A stretch of 64,000 nucleotides of DNA from Pseudomonas sp. B21-048 (GCF_024748615.1 NZ_CP087168.1:2542001-2606000), one strand, 5' to 3'. Counted from the first letter of the stretch, positions 27,431 to 36,164 are shown. Translations and numbers: made by a program. The notes: generated from the letters alone by a model not told the origin.

Positions 27431-28608
27431 GCGCGACGTTTTAGTAATAAGGTCAACCCGAGTCCAGTGACTGACAACACCGCCGCACTAAAGAAAATCC
27501 ACGAATACCCCAGGTTCAACGCCACTGCGCCCATCAGCGGCCCGGCAATCGCCAGTGCCAGATCGAAAAATACTGCATAAGCACTTAAACCCGCTCCGCG
27601 ACTGGAATTGGGCACTTGCTTGATCGCTTCCACCCCCAGCGCCGGATACACCAACGACAGGCCGAACCCGGCCAAGCCGGCGCCAATCAAGGCATATCCT
27701 GTAGAGGGTGCCAACCACAGCAAGACCAACCCGACGGTTTCAATGCTCATGCAGGCAATGGCCGAGGTGAAGCCACCGAAACGGCTAATGCTGGAAATGA
27801 GCAACAGTCGCGCCAGAATGAAACAGACCCCGAACACCGTCAGGCAATAAGCCGCCCCGGTCCAGCCAAGGCTGACGTAATACAGGGTAATAAAGGTAGT
27901 GAGCGTGCCGTAACCGATGGACGCCAGGCTCAAGCTCGCGCCGAAGGGTGCAATGCGTCCGAACACCGCCCAGAACGGCAGACGTTCGCCGCGAATCACC
28001 GGTACCGAAGGTTTGTTGCGGATCAACAGCAGCGCCATCAAGGCCAGTAACGACAACGCGATCCCGAGGCTGGCGAACCCCAGTTCAGCGACCATCACCA
28101 CGCCCAGCGGTGCGCCTATAGCGATGGCGCCATACGAGGCGATGCCGTTCCAGGAAATCGAACGCGCCGTATGCTCGGCACCGACCTGACCCACGCACCA
28201 ACTGACTGTGCCGACAGCGATCAACCCTTGGGCGATCCCCAGCAGTAACCGGCTCGCGATCAGGATGATCAGGCTCAACAATGGCACACTTTGCAGCAGG
28301 GTCGACATCAGCGTCAGCACACCGCTCAATGCAATCCCCGACAACCCGTAAACAATCGCCCGCTTGGTGCCAACACTGTCCGACAGACGCCCGGCCATGG
28401 GGCGGGTGAACAGGGTGGCCAGGTATTGAGAGCCGATGGTCAACCCCGCCACGATGGCGCTGAAACCCAACTGTTCATGCACATACCCTGGCAACACGGC
28501 AATCGGTAGGCCGATGCAGAGGAAGGCAATAAAGCTATAGAACACGACGGAAACGATCTGCAGGGTGATCGCCATTGAGCGTTGCGGAGGCAGTTGCAGC
28601 ACAGACAT
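27421..28608 (-). CDS. MFS transporter, YhhS-like
   Basis: The 395-residue protein has 12 predicted membrane helices. The segment LPIAVLPGYVHEQLGFSA (about 39-56) and the loop SQYLATLFTRPMAGRLSD (about 65-82) match the YhhS/YfcJ group of the major facilitator superfamily. Substrates of this group are poorly defined; drug or sugar efflux has been proposed. It is a single gene with repeats at both ends. Confidence 0.88.
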   Translation of the reverse strand: MSVLQLPPQRSMAITLQIVSVVFYSFIAFLCIGLPIAVLPGYVHEQLGFSAIVAGLTIGSQYLATLFTRPMAGRLSDSVGTKRAIVYGLSGIALSGVLTLMSTLLQSVPLLSLIILIASRLLLGIAQGLIAVGTVSWCVGQVGAEHTARSISWNGIASYGAIAIGAPLGVVMVAELGFASLGIALSLLALMALLLIRNKPSVPVIRGERLPFWAVFGRIAPFGASLSLASIGYGTLTTFITLYYVSLGWTGAAYCLTVFGVCFILARLLLISSISRFGGFTSAIACMSIETVGLVLLWLAPSTGYALIGAGLAGFGLSLVYPALGVEAIKQVPNSSRGAGLSAYAVFFDLALAIAGPLMGAVALNLGYSWIFFSAAVLSVTGLGLTLLLKRRAMA

Positions 28609-28718
28609 GAGAGCTCGTTCGGGGGCGGCGGCAGGAGAGCTGCATCATGGCGCGGGTGTGGAATAAAAGGAAGCTGGCTAACTATGTTGGCCTTTGAGTT
28701 TTGCAGCGCTATCGAGGG

Positions 28719-28822
28719 CTTCTTCGCGGGCAAGTCGGATCGCCGCGTCGCTCGCAGGTTTTGTGTCGTTCACGCGTAATGTGAACAACTCGGGACCTGT
28801 AGCGAAGCTTGCCCGCGAAGGT
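28719..28822. repeat. Degenerate REPIN
   Basis: CTTCGCGGGCAAG (28722-28734) and CTTGCCCGCGAAG (28808-28820) are exact inverse copies with about 70 bases between them. The outer flanks are less well conserved than at 14453-14544. Confidence 0.7.
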
Positions 28823-28856
28823 GTTGGCACCAAAGCATCCCTTGGCTCTGAAATGC

Positions 28857-28886
28857 AAAAAGCCCCGTCACCAGGACGGGGCTTTT
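28857..28886 (-). terminator. Rho-independent terminator of ybiT
   Basis: AGCCCCGTC (28861-28869) and GACGGGGCT (28875-28883) form a 9-bp stem with a 5-base loop; read on the minus strand it is followed by TTTTT. It lies 22 bases after the ybiT stop. Confidence 0.85.
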
Positions 28887-28907
28887 CACTTGAAGCTTGC
28901 AGCCGTC

Positions 28908-30497
28908 TTACATCAAAACACCCTGACTACGCAGGTAGTCATCATAGGTGCCGCTGAAGTCGATCACGCCATCGGCGCTCAACTCGATGATGCGGGTGGC
29001 CAGGGACGATACGAACTCACGGTCGTGGCTGACGAAAATCAGCGTGCCCGGATAGTTCTCCAGCGCCAGGTTCAGCGCTTCGATGGATTCCATGTCCAAG
29101 TGGTTGGTCGGTTCGTCCATGATCAGCACGTTTGGCTTTTGCAGGATCAGCTTGCCGAACAGCATGCGACCTTGCTCACCACCGGAGATGACCTTGACTG
29201 ATTTGAGGATCTCGTCGTTGGAGAACAGCATACGACCGAGGGTGCCGCGAACGATTTGCTCGCCGCCCTGGGTCCACTGGCCCATCCAGTCGAACAGGTT
29301 GCAGTCGTCTTCGAAGTCGTGAGCGTGGTCCTGGGCGTAGTAGCCCAGTTCGGCGGCGTCGGTCCACTTCACGGTACCGGCATCCGGGGTCAGTTCGTTG
29401 ACCAGAGTACGCAACAGAGTGGTTTTACCGATACCGTTCGGGCCGATGATCGCTACGCGCTCGCCGGCTTCAACCTGGAAGCTGAAGTCCTTGAACAGCG
29501 GCTTGCCGTCGAAGCCTTTGGCCATGCGCTCGACGATGACCGCCTGACGGTGCAGCTTCTTGGTTTGTTCGAAACGGATGAACGGGCTCACACGGCTCGA
29601 AGGCTTGACTTCGGCCAGCTGGATCTTGTCGATCGCCTTGGCGCGGGAGGTCGCTTGCTTGGCTTTCGAGGCGTTGGCCGAGAAGCGGCTGACGAACGAT
29701 TGCAGTTCCGAAATTTGCGCCTTCTTCTTGGCGTTGTCCGACAGCAGTTGCTCGCGGGACTGGGTCGCCACGGTCATGTACTCGTCGTAGTTGCCCGGGA
29801 ACAGGCGCAACTCGCCGTAGTCCAGGTCAGCCATGTGGGTGCACACGCTGTTCAGGAAGTGACGGTCGTGGGAGATGATGATCATCAGGCTGGAGCGCTG
29901 GGTCAGAATGTTTTCCAGCCAGCGGATGGTATTGATGTCCAGGTGGTTGGTCGGTTCGTCGAGCAACAGCACTTCAGGATCGGAGAACAGTGCCTGCGCC
30001 AGCAATACGCGCAGTTTCCAGCCCGGGGACACTTCGCTCATCGGGCCGAAGTGCTGCTCGATGCCGATACCCAGGCCCAACAGCAATTCACCAGCGCGGG
30101 ATTCGGCGGTATAACCGTCCATTTCGGCGAATTCGGTTTCCAGCTCGGCCACGGCCATGCCGTCTTCTTCGGTCATTTCCGGCAGCGAATAGATGCGATC
30201 GCGCTCGGCCTTGACCTTCCACAGCTCTTCATGGCCCATGATTACGGTGTCGATCACAGTAAATTCTTCGTAGGCGAACTGGTCCTGGCGCAATTTACCC
30301 AGACGCACGTTCGGCTCGAGCATGACCTGTCCGCCGGACGGTTCGAGGTCAGCACCGAGGATTTTCATGAAGGTCGACTTGCCGCAACCGTTGGCGCCGA
30401 TCAGGCCGTAGCGGTTGCCGGCGCCGAATTTGACCGAAACGTTTTCGAAAAGCGGCTTGGCGCCGAACTGCATCGTGATGTTAGCTGTGGAGATCAA
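28908..30497 (-). CDS. ybiT: ABC-F family ATPase YbiT
   Basis: The 529-residue protein has two ABC domains joined by a charged linker. Walker A motifs are GANGCGKS (about 36-43) and GPNGIGKT; the signatures are [14 protein letters not shown] (degenerate LSGG) and [13 protein letters not shown]; both Walker B regions read [10 protein letters not shown] / [10 protein letters not shown]. The linker [22 protein letters not shown] is the YbiT hallmark, in two halves [10 protein letters not shown] and [16 protein letters not shown] proteins act on ribosomes to relieve translation stalls. The start is TTG at 30497, with AGGTAAAG just before. Its upstream region is the integrase remnant, so its native promoter may be displaced. 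Confidence 0.93.
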   Translation of the reverse strand: MISTANITMQFGAKPLFENVSVKFGAGNRYGLIGANGCGKSTFMKILGADLEPSGGQVMLEPNVRLGKLRQDQFAYEEFTVIDTVIMGHEELWKVKAERDRIYSLPEMTEEDGMAVAELETEFAEMDGYTAESRAGELLLGLGIGIEQHFGPMSEVSPGWKLRVLLAQALFSDPEVLLLDEPTNHLDINTIRWLENILTQRSSLMIIISHDRHFLNSVCTHMADLDYGELRLFPGNYDEYMTVATQSREQLLSDNAKKKAQISELQSFVSRFSANASKAKQATSRAKAIDKIQLAEVKPSSRVSPFIRFEQTKKLHRQAVIVERMAKGFDGKPLFKDFSFQVEAGERVAIIGPNGIGKTTLLRTLVNELTPDAGTVKWTDAAELGYYAQDHAHDFEDDCNLFDWMGQWTQGGEQIVRGTLGRMLFSNDEILKSVKVISGGEQGRMLFGKLILQKPNVLIMDEPTNHLDMESIEALNLALENYPGTLIFVSHDREFVSSLATRIIELSADGVIDFSGTYDDYLRSQGVLM

Positions 30498-30502
30498 TTA
30501 CT

Positions 30503-30847
30503 TTACCTATCAATGGGTTGCGAGCTGCGCATTGGGCGCTTGGGCCATTCCTGGGACGTTCTGGAGTTTCTCTCCATCTCTCCCCAGTCACCGCTAGAGT
30601 TCAACCGGCGCGCATAAGTCGAGAGCAGCATCTGGACGCTGTGTCCAAGCTGTTGGGCAATAACGGCGGGATTCATGCCAGACATTGCGCATATTGTCGC
30701 ATAAGTGTGACGGCAGTTGTACGGTGGGCGATAACGTGTCGCGGGCTTCTTCCAGGTTCGTCCCCGGTTTGTGCAGACCTGGATCTGTCTGATGGGATGG
30801 CTCATCCTGGAGGGTGGGCAAACGTAGGGACGCTCCTTGATCGCACC
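30503..30847 (-). pseudogene. C-terminal remnant of a phage-type tyrosine recombinase
   Basis: The frame, open from 30847, encodes about 115 residues homologous to the catalytic end of a phage integrase. They carry PPYNCRHTYATICAMSGM with Arg/His of box II, AQQLGHS with the box III His, and the nucleophile Tyr in STYARRL. The N-terminal arm- and core-binding domains and the first catalytic Arg are missing, and an in-frame TGA lies just upstream. The stop is only 5 bp before the ybiT start. It marks a former integration event next to ybiT, and the small genes at 31089-31689 may be what remains of that element. Confidence 0.85.
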
Positions 30848-31088
30848 TCAATGTTATTTTTGTTCGGCGTTGTGTTCGGGACACTTGGCGTGGGTCTGGG
30901 TAAAGTCAGCACTGCTTGCCCGGCCTGGTATGTTTCAGATGGATTGCTGAATGGCCAGCACCTGTTTCTCAACCAAGACGCTCCTCGCCCGCCATTCCCC
31001 CCAGCAGGCTGTGAGTGGATCAATGGGGTACGCTGGAAAGCAGGCAACGTGAGAACGCAAACAGTCTCTCATCATGGATGGGGTCAAA

Positions 31089-31370
31089 ATGAAACTGATT
31101 TTGGTGATGCTTGTTGTTGGTCTGTTGGCTTGGAAGCTTTCCCCTGAATTACAGTCCTGGGCTGCAGCTCAACTATCGAATCCCAAAGAAGTCTCTATAG
31201 TCGTGACTGCGCCGAAGCCTGTTTCAGCGCCATTCAAATGTGATGGGCGAAAATATTGTTCGCAGATGACCTCGTGCGCAGAGGCCAAAAACTTTCTGCA
31301 AAATTGCCCAGGAATGAAAATGGACGGCGACAACGACGCAATCCCCTGTGAGTCGCAGTGGTGCCGATGA
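31089..31370 (+). CDS. Excalibur-domain small secreted/membrane-anchored protein
   Basis: The 93-residue protein has an N-terminal hydrophobic segment (MKLILVMLVVGLLAWKL, signal or anchor). Its C-terminal Cys-rich Excalibur domain (about 52-93) reads CDGRKYCSQMTSCAEAK, then NCPGMKMDGDNDAIPCESQWC. The DGDNDxIPCE signature is the calcium-binding-like Excalibur motif, normally found in extracellular nucleases and surface proteins. Its position beside an integrase remnant suggests acquisition with an element. Confidence 0.85.
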   Translation: MKLILVMLVVGLLAWKLSPELQSWAAAQLSNPKEVSIVVTAPKPVSAPFKCDGRKYCSQMTSCAEAKNFLQNCPGMKMDGDNDAIPCESQWCR

Positions 31371-31482
31371 CTATCCGTCGCTCACCGACAGGCAAACGAC
31401 TCGCTGGCAGCGATTGCAAGTCTGGCTTTGCCGCACGTTGAACTACTACGTGCGACAAGCCGGCGACTGACCAGGTCGAGAC

Positions 31483-31689
31483 TCAGAGCAAGTACCCAGC
31501 GGCTTGTCCGAGATGGTTGTCCTGCCCTCCAGTAATGAGGTGCAGTGGAATGTGTTGTTGTTCATCGATAGAGGGGATTTCGAAACTTCCCACTATTTGA
31601 AGGTGCCGCTCATTCAGTCCGGTCGATTCTTCTTCTTTTGCCTTAGCCATTCTCGCGTGGTTCGCTGCGATTTCATTGAGAGTTGACAC
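31483..31689 (-). CDS. Hypothetical small protein, 68 aa
   Basis: A hydrophilic 68-residue protein with no signal peptide. It starts with GTG, preceded by GGGAGATGTAAC on its strand, a good ribosome binding site at 7-base spacing, which is the main support for it being real. The N-terminal stretch NEIAANHARMAKAKEEE looks helical. No family recognised. It lies in the small-gene region between the integrase remnant and lpxO. Confidence 0.5.
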   Translation of the reverse strand: MSTLNEIAANHARMAKAKEEESTGLNERHLQIVGSFEIPSIDEQQHIPLHLITGGQDNHLGQAAGYLL

Positions 31690-32058
31690 GTTACATCTCC
31701 CGGTGACTGACCAAGCGTATCGCTGGAGTCCTAAACGTTAATTTAATTGCCGCCGCGTCAGAATTACGTCGCTCTGGGGCTGCTAGGTCCGGGCTCTGCA
31801 AGGCCTAAGCCAGACAGGGCCGCGTATTGAGTGTCGTGTTTACATATGCGACGGATGGTGGTATGGCAGGAGGCTACTATCGGGATAGCGTTTCGCATTA
31901 CGGCCGACCGCGCTAACAATAACGTGGACACATTTTCACAGTTGAAGGTTAACTATTAGTTACAAAGTGTGGCTAAAATGCCATCTTTCGACCCCATGCC
32001 GACCGTCGGTATGGCTCAAGAACGCGCCATCGGGACGCAATGTGTTCACTTCTGACGT
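31690..32058. other. Non-coding spacer upstream of lpxO
   Basis: No open frame here is convincing. It is less GC-rich than the flanking genes and contains the PhoP-box-like promoter at 31947-31979. Apart from that I see no clear repeats or RNA structures. Confidence 0.4.
31947..31979 (+). promoter_or_regulatory. PhoP-box-like promoter upstream of lpxO
   Basis: GGTTAA (31947-31952), a 5-base gap, and AGTTAC (31958-31963) resemble the PhoP direct repeat (G/T)GTTTA-N5-(G/T)GTTTA. A good -10 hexamer TAAAAT lies at 31974-31979, 10 bases past the repeat, as at PhoP-activated promoters lacking a -35. The second half-site matches poorly, so this is suggestive only. Confidence 0.35.
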
Positions 32059-32970
32059 GTGACGATTTTCGTGAAACTTATCATTGCCGCTATCTATGTC
32101 ATCTCCATCGCGTATGTTCATTTGCGCGGAAAGGTTCGCCATAAATTAGGCCGTCAACTGAGCGACCACTCGACATTTCTGGCACCGATCAATTGTTTCC
32201 TTTATCTGTTCTCGAAAATCCCCAACAAACCTTATCTCAATCCGGCGGACTTTCCCGACCTGAGCCCTTTGCAGGTTCATTGGGAAGAGATTCGCGCCGA
32301 AGGCCAGAGCCTGCTCAAGGCTGGGGAAATCAAGCGTTCGAACCAATACGACGATGTGGGTTTCAACTCGTTTTTCAAAAGTGGCTGGAAGCGTTTTTAT
32401 CTCAAGTGGTATGGCGACAGTCACCCGTCGGCCGCAAAGCTCTGCCCGCGCACCACTGAACTGGTGCAAAGCATTGGCTCGATCAAGGCGGCGATGTTCG
32501 CCGAACTGCCACCGGGTTCGAAACTGGTCCGTCACCGCGATCCGTATGCCGGTTCCTACCGTTATCATCTGGGGCTGGAAACGCCGAATGATGCCGGTTG
32601 CTACATCAACGTCGACGGTGAGAACTACCATTGGCGCGATGGCGAGGCGGTGATGTTCGATGAGACCTTCATTCACTACGCCGAAAACACCACTGCGCAA
32701 AACCGCATCATCCTGTTTTGTGACATTGAGCGGCCGATGAAGTATCGCTGGGCGGCGGCGTTCAACAGTTGGTTCAGCCGCACGGTGATGGCGGCGGCGG
32801 GCGCGCCGAACGATGCCGGCGACAAGGTCGGTGGTATCAACCGCTTGTTCGCCAGAATCTACAAGATTCGCCTGCGTGGCAAAGCGCTCAAGAAGCGTAA
32901 CCGCACTCGCTACTCCCTGGAGAAGTGGGCGATTTTTGCTGGGTTGCTGGCGATTTTTCTTTTGATCTGA
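32059..32970 (+). CDS. lpxO: LpxO-type lipid A acyl-chain 2-hydroxylase (Asp/Asn beta-hydroxylase family)
   Basis: The 303-residue protein has a short N-terminal membrane helix (about 2-20), a Fe(II)/2-oxoglutarate hydroxylase domain (about 60-235) and a hydrophobic C-terminal segment. The iron-binding triad is visible as HRDP with H159 and D161 and FIHYAEN with H206; RYHLGLETPND and NRIILFCDIERPM are typical of LpxO. It would hydroxylate the secondary acyl chain of lipid A at the 2 position. The start is GTG at 32059. It fits with the cptA-type gene at 8.7 kb as LPS modification, but the two are not linked in an operon. Confidence 0.92.
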   Translation: MTIFVKLIIAAIYVISIAYVHLRGKVRHKLGRQLSDHSTFLAPINCFLYLFSKIPNKPYLNPADFPDLSPLQVHWEEIRAEGQSLLKAGEIKRSNQYDDVGFNSFFKSGWKRFYLKWYGDSHPSAAKLCPRTTELVQSIGSIKAAMFAELPPGSKLVRHRDPYAGSYRYHLGLETPNDAGCYINVDGENYHWRDGEAVMFDETFIHYAENTTAQNRIILFCDIERPMKYRWAAAFNSWFSRTVMAAAGAPNDAGDKVGGINRLFARIYKIRLRGKALKKRNRTRYSLEKWAIFAGLLAIFLLI

Positions 32971-32988
32971 GTTTTGCGTTTTGGCGCA

Positions 32989-33023
32989 TGACGCCTTCGC
33001 GAGCAAGCCCGCGAAGAGGCCGG
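32989..33023. repeat. Single REP element
   Basis: GCCTTCGCGAGCAAGCCC followed by GCGAAGAGGCC is a one-sided copy of the Pseudomonas REP sequence between convergent lpxO and ku. Confidence 0.6.
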
Positions 33024-33062
33024 GATTTTCATCGCATAGTTTACGAATGCTACTGTGACCCG

Positions 33063-33923
33063 TCAGCCACGAGAATGCTTCGTGGCTTTTTTGTCTGTAG
33101 TCGTTTTGGCTTTTGCTGTCGTTTTACCGCCGCCCTTGCCGCCAAGACTGCGTTTGAGCAGCTCGGTCAGATCGATAACATCGGCGGTTTTACGCACCTC
33201 TTCACCCGTCGCCGTTTCGACATCTTCGATCTTGCCTTCATTCGCCTTCTTCTCGACCAGCGCCATGATCTTGTCTTCGAAGCTGTCGTGGTACTCCTCG
33301 GGCGTCCAGTCGGCACTCATGTCCTCCACCAGCCGTTTGGCCATCTCCAGCTCACCTTTGGCCAGATCCGGCTTGGTCACTTCACTGCCCAGCTCCAGTT
33401 GATCCAGGCTGCGCACTTCGGCGGGCCAGCGCAACATCACCAGCACCATGGCTGATTCCAGCGGCATAAGGGCCGCCAAGTGCTGGCGCGAATGCAACAC
33501 CACGCGAGCCAGGGCGACCTTGTCGGTTTTGCTCAGGGTTTCGCGCAACAACGCATAGACCTTGCCGCCGCGTTTGTCCGGCGCCAGGTAGTAGGGCGTG
33601 TCGATGTTTTGCAGGGGGATCTGCTCGCTGCCGACAAAGGCAAAAATGTCGATGGTTTGGGTCGACAGTGGATGAGCCGAGCGAATCTCCTCTTCACTAA
33701 GCACCACGTAACGTCCCTTTTCGTACTCGATCCCTTTGACGATGTGCTCTTGGGTGACGTCCTTGCCGGTGACCTTGTTGATGCGCTTGTAGCCGACCGG
33801 GTCCATGCTGCGGCTGTCGAGCCAGTTGAAATCGATCCCGCGCGAAGACGTCGCCGAAACCAGCGCCACGGGGATGTGCACCAGCCCGAAACTGATTGCG
33901 CCTTTCCAGATTGCCCGTGCCAT
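33063..33923 (-). CDS. ku: Non-homologous end-joining protein Ku
   Basis: The 286-residue protein starts MARAIWKGAISFGLVHIPVA, the standard bacterial Ku N-terminus, and has RVVLHSRQHLAALMPLESAM and LVEDMSADWTPEEYHDSFED in the ring-forming beta-barrel and bridge. The C-terminal tail is Lys-rich, as in bacterial Ku proteins that recruit LigD. No ligD gene is present nearby, so its partner would have to be elsewhere in the genome. It forms a homodimer on DNA ends. Confidence 0.95.
   Translation of the reverse strand: MARAIWKGAISFGLVHIPVALVSATSSRGIDFNWLDSRSMDPVGYKRINKVTGKDVTQEHIVKGIEYEKGRYVVLSEEEIRSAHPLSTQTIDIFAFVGSEQIPLQNIDTPYYLAPDKRGGKVYALLRETLSKTDKVALARVVLHSRQHLAALMPLESAMVLVMLRWPAEVRSLDQLELGSEVTKPDLAKGELEMAKRLVEDMSADWTPEEYHDSFEDKIMALVEKKANEGKIEDVETATGEEVRKTADVIDLTELLKRSLGGKGGGKTTAKAKTTTDKKATKHSRG
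33065..33092 (+). terminator. Rho-independent terminator of lpxO inside the ku coding end
   Basis: AGCCACGA (33065-33072) and TCGTGGCT (about 33080-33087) form a stem followed by TTTTTT on the plus strand, but these bases are also the last codons of ku on the minus strand. The terminator for the convergent gene is embedded in the 3' end of ku. Confidence 0.7.
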
Positions 33924-34133
33924 CGTCGTGATCTCGTCGATTGATGTTCTGGTGACCTGTGGCCAAGGGCAAAAGTTTCAGTCGGCGGCGGCTCGGTCCT
34001 GCGGGCTGATCGGCGGTGCGGTCAACTGGTGTTACATCTTGTGGAGCAGGTTTTGGTTAACAAATCCGGACCCTGGGCGTAGCGTGGCTCTATTCATCCG
34101 TGAAGCATGGCACGCTCATTTAGAGAGGTCCTC

Positions 34134-34493
34134 ATGAACCGATGTGTGCTCGGCGTCATCGCGCTGGCATTGAGTGGCGTGCTGAGCCCTTTGGCTCTGG
34201 CAGACGCCGCATCGCCGTCCTCATCCTTGCTGCTGGCGCAGAACCTGCCGGGCAGCACCAATAACAATCCTTACAACAGCCCGATCCGCCGGGCCAATCC
34301 CAACAGCATGCAAGGCACCCAGCCGAGCATCCCGGTGATTCGCGGCCCAAACACGGTGCCTGTGCCACGACCGCCAACGCTGGATAACGGTGGGATCGGC
34401 AACCGCTATCCGCAAGATCGACAGGCTCCCACCAGCGAACCGAAATTCATTCCCAATCCACCGCCCCGGGACTCGGACCGCAACTACCGTTGA
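34134..34493 (+). CDS. Periplasmic Pro/Asn-rich hypothetical protein
   Basis: The 119-residue protein has a cleaved signal peptide (about 1-24, ending LALADA). The mature part is low-complexity, rich in Pro, Asn, Ser and Arg (NNNPYNSPIRRANPN, RPPTLDNGGIGNRYPQDRQ) with no predicted fold. No known domain. It lies 51 bp upstream of the sugar dehydrogenase gene on the same strand and may be co-transcribed. Confidence 0.7.
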   Translation: MNRCVLGVIALALSGVLSPLALADAASPSSSLLLAQNLPGSTNNNPYNSPIRRANPNSMQGTQPSIPVIRGPNTVPVPRPPTLDNGGIGNRYPQDRQAPTSEPKFIPNPPPRDSDRNYR

Positions 34494-34544
34494 ACGGCAG
34501 GACAGAGGTCTTGCCAGCCATATTGACGACAAAAGGAATCGTGC

Positions 34545-35696
34545 ATGTTGCGTAAAGTCTTCTTGGCCACCGTCTGTGCCAGCGCATTATTGGCAGTCAC
34601 GGCGCCCGTCTTCGCAGCGCCAACACAGGATTTTAAAAGCGAGCAGGGCACCCTTGAGGTCACGCCGATCGTTAAAGGCCTGGAACATCCCTGGGCGCTG
34701 GCGTTTCTGCCCGACCGCCAAGGGATGCTAGTGACCGAACGGCCCGGCAACCTGCGGCTGGTCAGCGCCGACGGCAAACTCTCGGGCCCGCTCAGCGGCG
34801 TGCCTCAGGTCTGGGCCAAGGGGCAGGGCGGATTGCTCGATGTGGTGTTGTCGCCCGACTTCAAGCAAGACCGCATGGTCTATCTATCTTACGCCAAAGG
34901 GGGCGGTGAGGGCGGCAAGGCCGGCACGGCGGTCGGTCGCGGACGGTTGTCCGAAGACCTGACGGCCCTCAAGGATTTCAGGGTGATCTTCCGTCAGGAG
35001 CCCAAGCTCTCAGTCGGCAATCACTTCGGCTCGCGATTGGTGTTCGACCGCGACGGCTATCTATTCATCACCCTGGGCGAGAATAACGACCGGCCCACGG
35101 CGCAGGATCTCGACAAGCTGCAAGGCAAGATCGTGCGGCTCTACCCGGATGGCAAGGTGCCGAAGGACAATCCCTTCGTCGGGCAAAAAGGTGTTCGCCC
35201 GGAAATCTGGTCCTACGGCCAACGCAACCCGCAAGGTGCGGCACTCAACCCCTGGAGCGGCACACTCTGGGAAAACGAACACGGCCCCCGGGGTGGCGAC
35301 GAGATCAACATCATCGAACGAGGCCAGAATTACGGCTGGCCGCTGGCAACCCACGGTATCAATTATTCCGGCCTGCCAATCCCAGAAGCCAAGGGCGAAA
35401 CCGCCGAAGGTACCGTGGGCCCGCACCATGTCTGGGAAAAATCCCCCGGCCTCAGCGGCATGGCCTTCTATGATGGCGATCGCTTCAAGGTCTGGCAGCA
35501 CAATGTGTTTATCGGTGCGCTGGTGAGTCAGGAGCTGATTCGTCTGCAGTTCGACGGCGACAGAGTTGTTCACGAAGAGCGGTTGCTGGGTGAGCTCAAC
35601 AAACGGATTCGCGATGTACGGCAGGGGCCGGATGGGTATCTGTATGTGCTGACGGATGAGGAGGATGGCGTGTTGTACAAGGTTGGGTTGAAGTAA
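34545..35696 (+). CDS. PQQ-dependent sugar dehydrogenase (soluble aldose dehydrogenase, YliI-like)
   Basis: The 383-residue protein has a signal peptide (about 1-24). A six-bladed beta-propeller typical of soluble glucose/aldose dehydrogenases follows, marked by LEHPWALAFLPD, SYAKGGGEGGKAG, NHFGSRLVFDRDGYLF, WSYGQRNPQGAALNP and WENEHGPRGGDEINIIERGQNYGWPL. The YliI/Asd group oxidises aldoses to lactones with PQQ in the periplasm. A separate PQQ biosynthesis operon would be needed; none is in this window. Confidence 0.9.
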   Translation: MLRKVFLATVCASALLAVTAPVFAAPTQDFKSEQGTLEVTPIVKGLEHPWALAFLPDRQGMLVTERPGNLRLVSADGKLSGPLSGVPQVWAKGQGGLLDVVLSPDFKQDRMVYLSYAKGGGEGGKAGTAVGRGRLSEDLTALKDFRVIFRQEPKLSVGNHFGSRLVFDRDGYLFITLGENNDRPTAQDLDKLQGKIVRLYPDGKVPKDNPFVGQKGVRPEIWSYGQRNPQGAALNPWSGTLWENEHGPRGGDEINIIERGQNYGWPLATHGINYSGLPIPEAKGETAEGTVGPHHVWEKSPGLSGMAFYDGDRFKVWQHNVFIGALVSQELIRLQFDGDRVVHEERLLGELNKRIRDVRQGPDGYLYVLTDEEDGVLYKVGLK

Positions 35697-35730
35697 ACGG
35701 GTTTGCCCAAACTTTGTAGCAACTGCAAGA

Positions 35731-35785
35731 TCGCCTTCGCGAGCGGGCTCGCTCGGGTCCGGCGCAGTCCTCCCTGCTCGCGATG
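35731..35785. repeat. Degenerate REP pair
   Basis: CGCCTTCGCGAGCGGGCTCG and CTGCTCGCGATGGC form an imperfect inverted pair. It lies just after the sugar dehydrogenase gene. Confidence 0.55.
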
Positions 35786-35814
35786 GCAATCACCTCAACT
35801 CCACAAATTCCGGA

Positions 35815-36022
35815 TCAGACCTCTTGAGCCGCGCTAACGGAATTTTTCCGCTCCTGAAGACCCCGCACCACCAGATACAACAATGGCCCGACAGACACAA
35901 AAAACACCGTCACCAACAGATAGGGAACCACGGACAATCCCGACTGCCCACGCATCCTGGTACATCCAGATACCGGCAAGCGTCGCCAGCAGGTATAACA
36001 GCGGCCCTTGAAAATTGGCCAT
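35815..36022 (-). pseudogene. Frameshifted small membrane protein gene
   Basis: Two minus-strand frames join to give one plausible two-helix membrane protein. The first, from the ATG at 36020-36022, encodes MANFQGPLLYLLATLAGIW, then MYQDAWAVG. The second, entered near 35940, encodes SVVPYLLVTVFFVSVG, then PLLYLVVRGLQERKNSVSAAQ. One base deleted at about 35938-35945 joins them. The hydrophobic pattern resembles DUF2834-like small proteins. It could be a decayed gene or a sequencing error. Confidence 0.65.
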
Positions 36023-36140
36023 TGACTTGCCATCAGCGTCCGGCTAATTTCCAGCCATGACTTCCACCGTATTGCGCTGCCAGCCAAGCATTATTACCGC
36101 CATTCCTTATTTGGCGGGCTAGCTCACGACTGCAGCACCC

Positions 36141-36164
36141 AACCCGCCCTAGAGGCGGGTTTTT
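36141..36164 (+). terminator. Orphan Rho-independent terminator upstream of the threonine dehydratase gene
   Basis: AACCCGCC (36141-36148) and GGCGGGTT (36154-36161) pair around a 5-base loop, followed by TTT. It is in the plus orientation but no plus-strand gene ends near it. It may end a small RNA, or act as an attenuator in the leader of the gene at 36206. Confidence 0.75.

Noticed and set aside
29256..30617. 453-residue plus-strand open frame over ybiT
   Set aside because: It is the antisense shadow of a well-conserved ABC-F gene; composition is not protein-like.
32059..32970. Threonine/peptide hydroxylase instead of LpxO
   Set aside because: The N-terminal membrane helix, length near 300 and C-terminal hydrophobic tail fit LpxO rather than soluble Asp/Asn hydroxylases.
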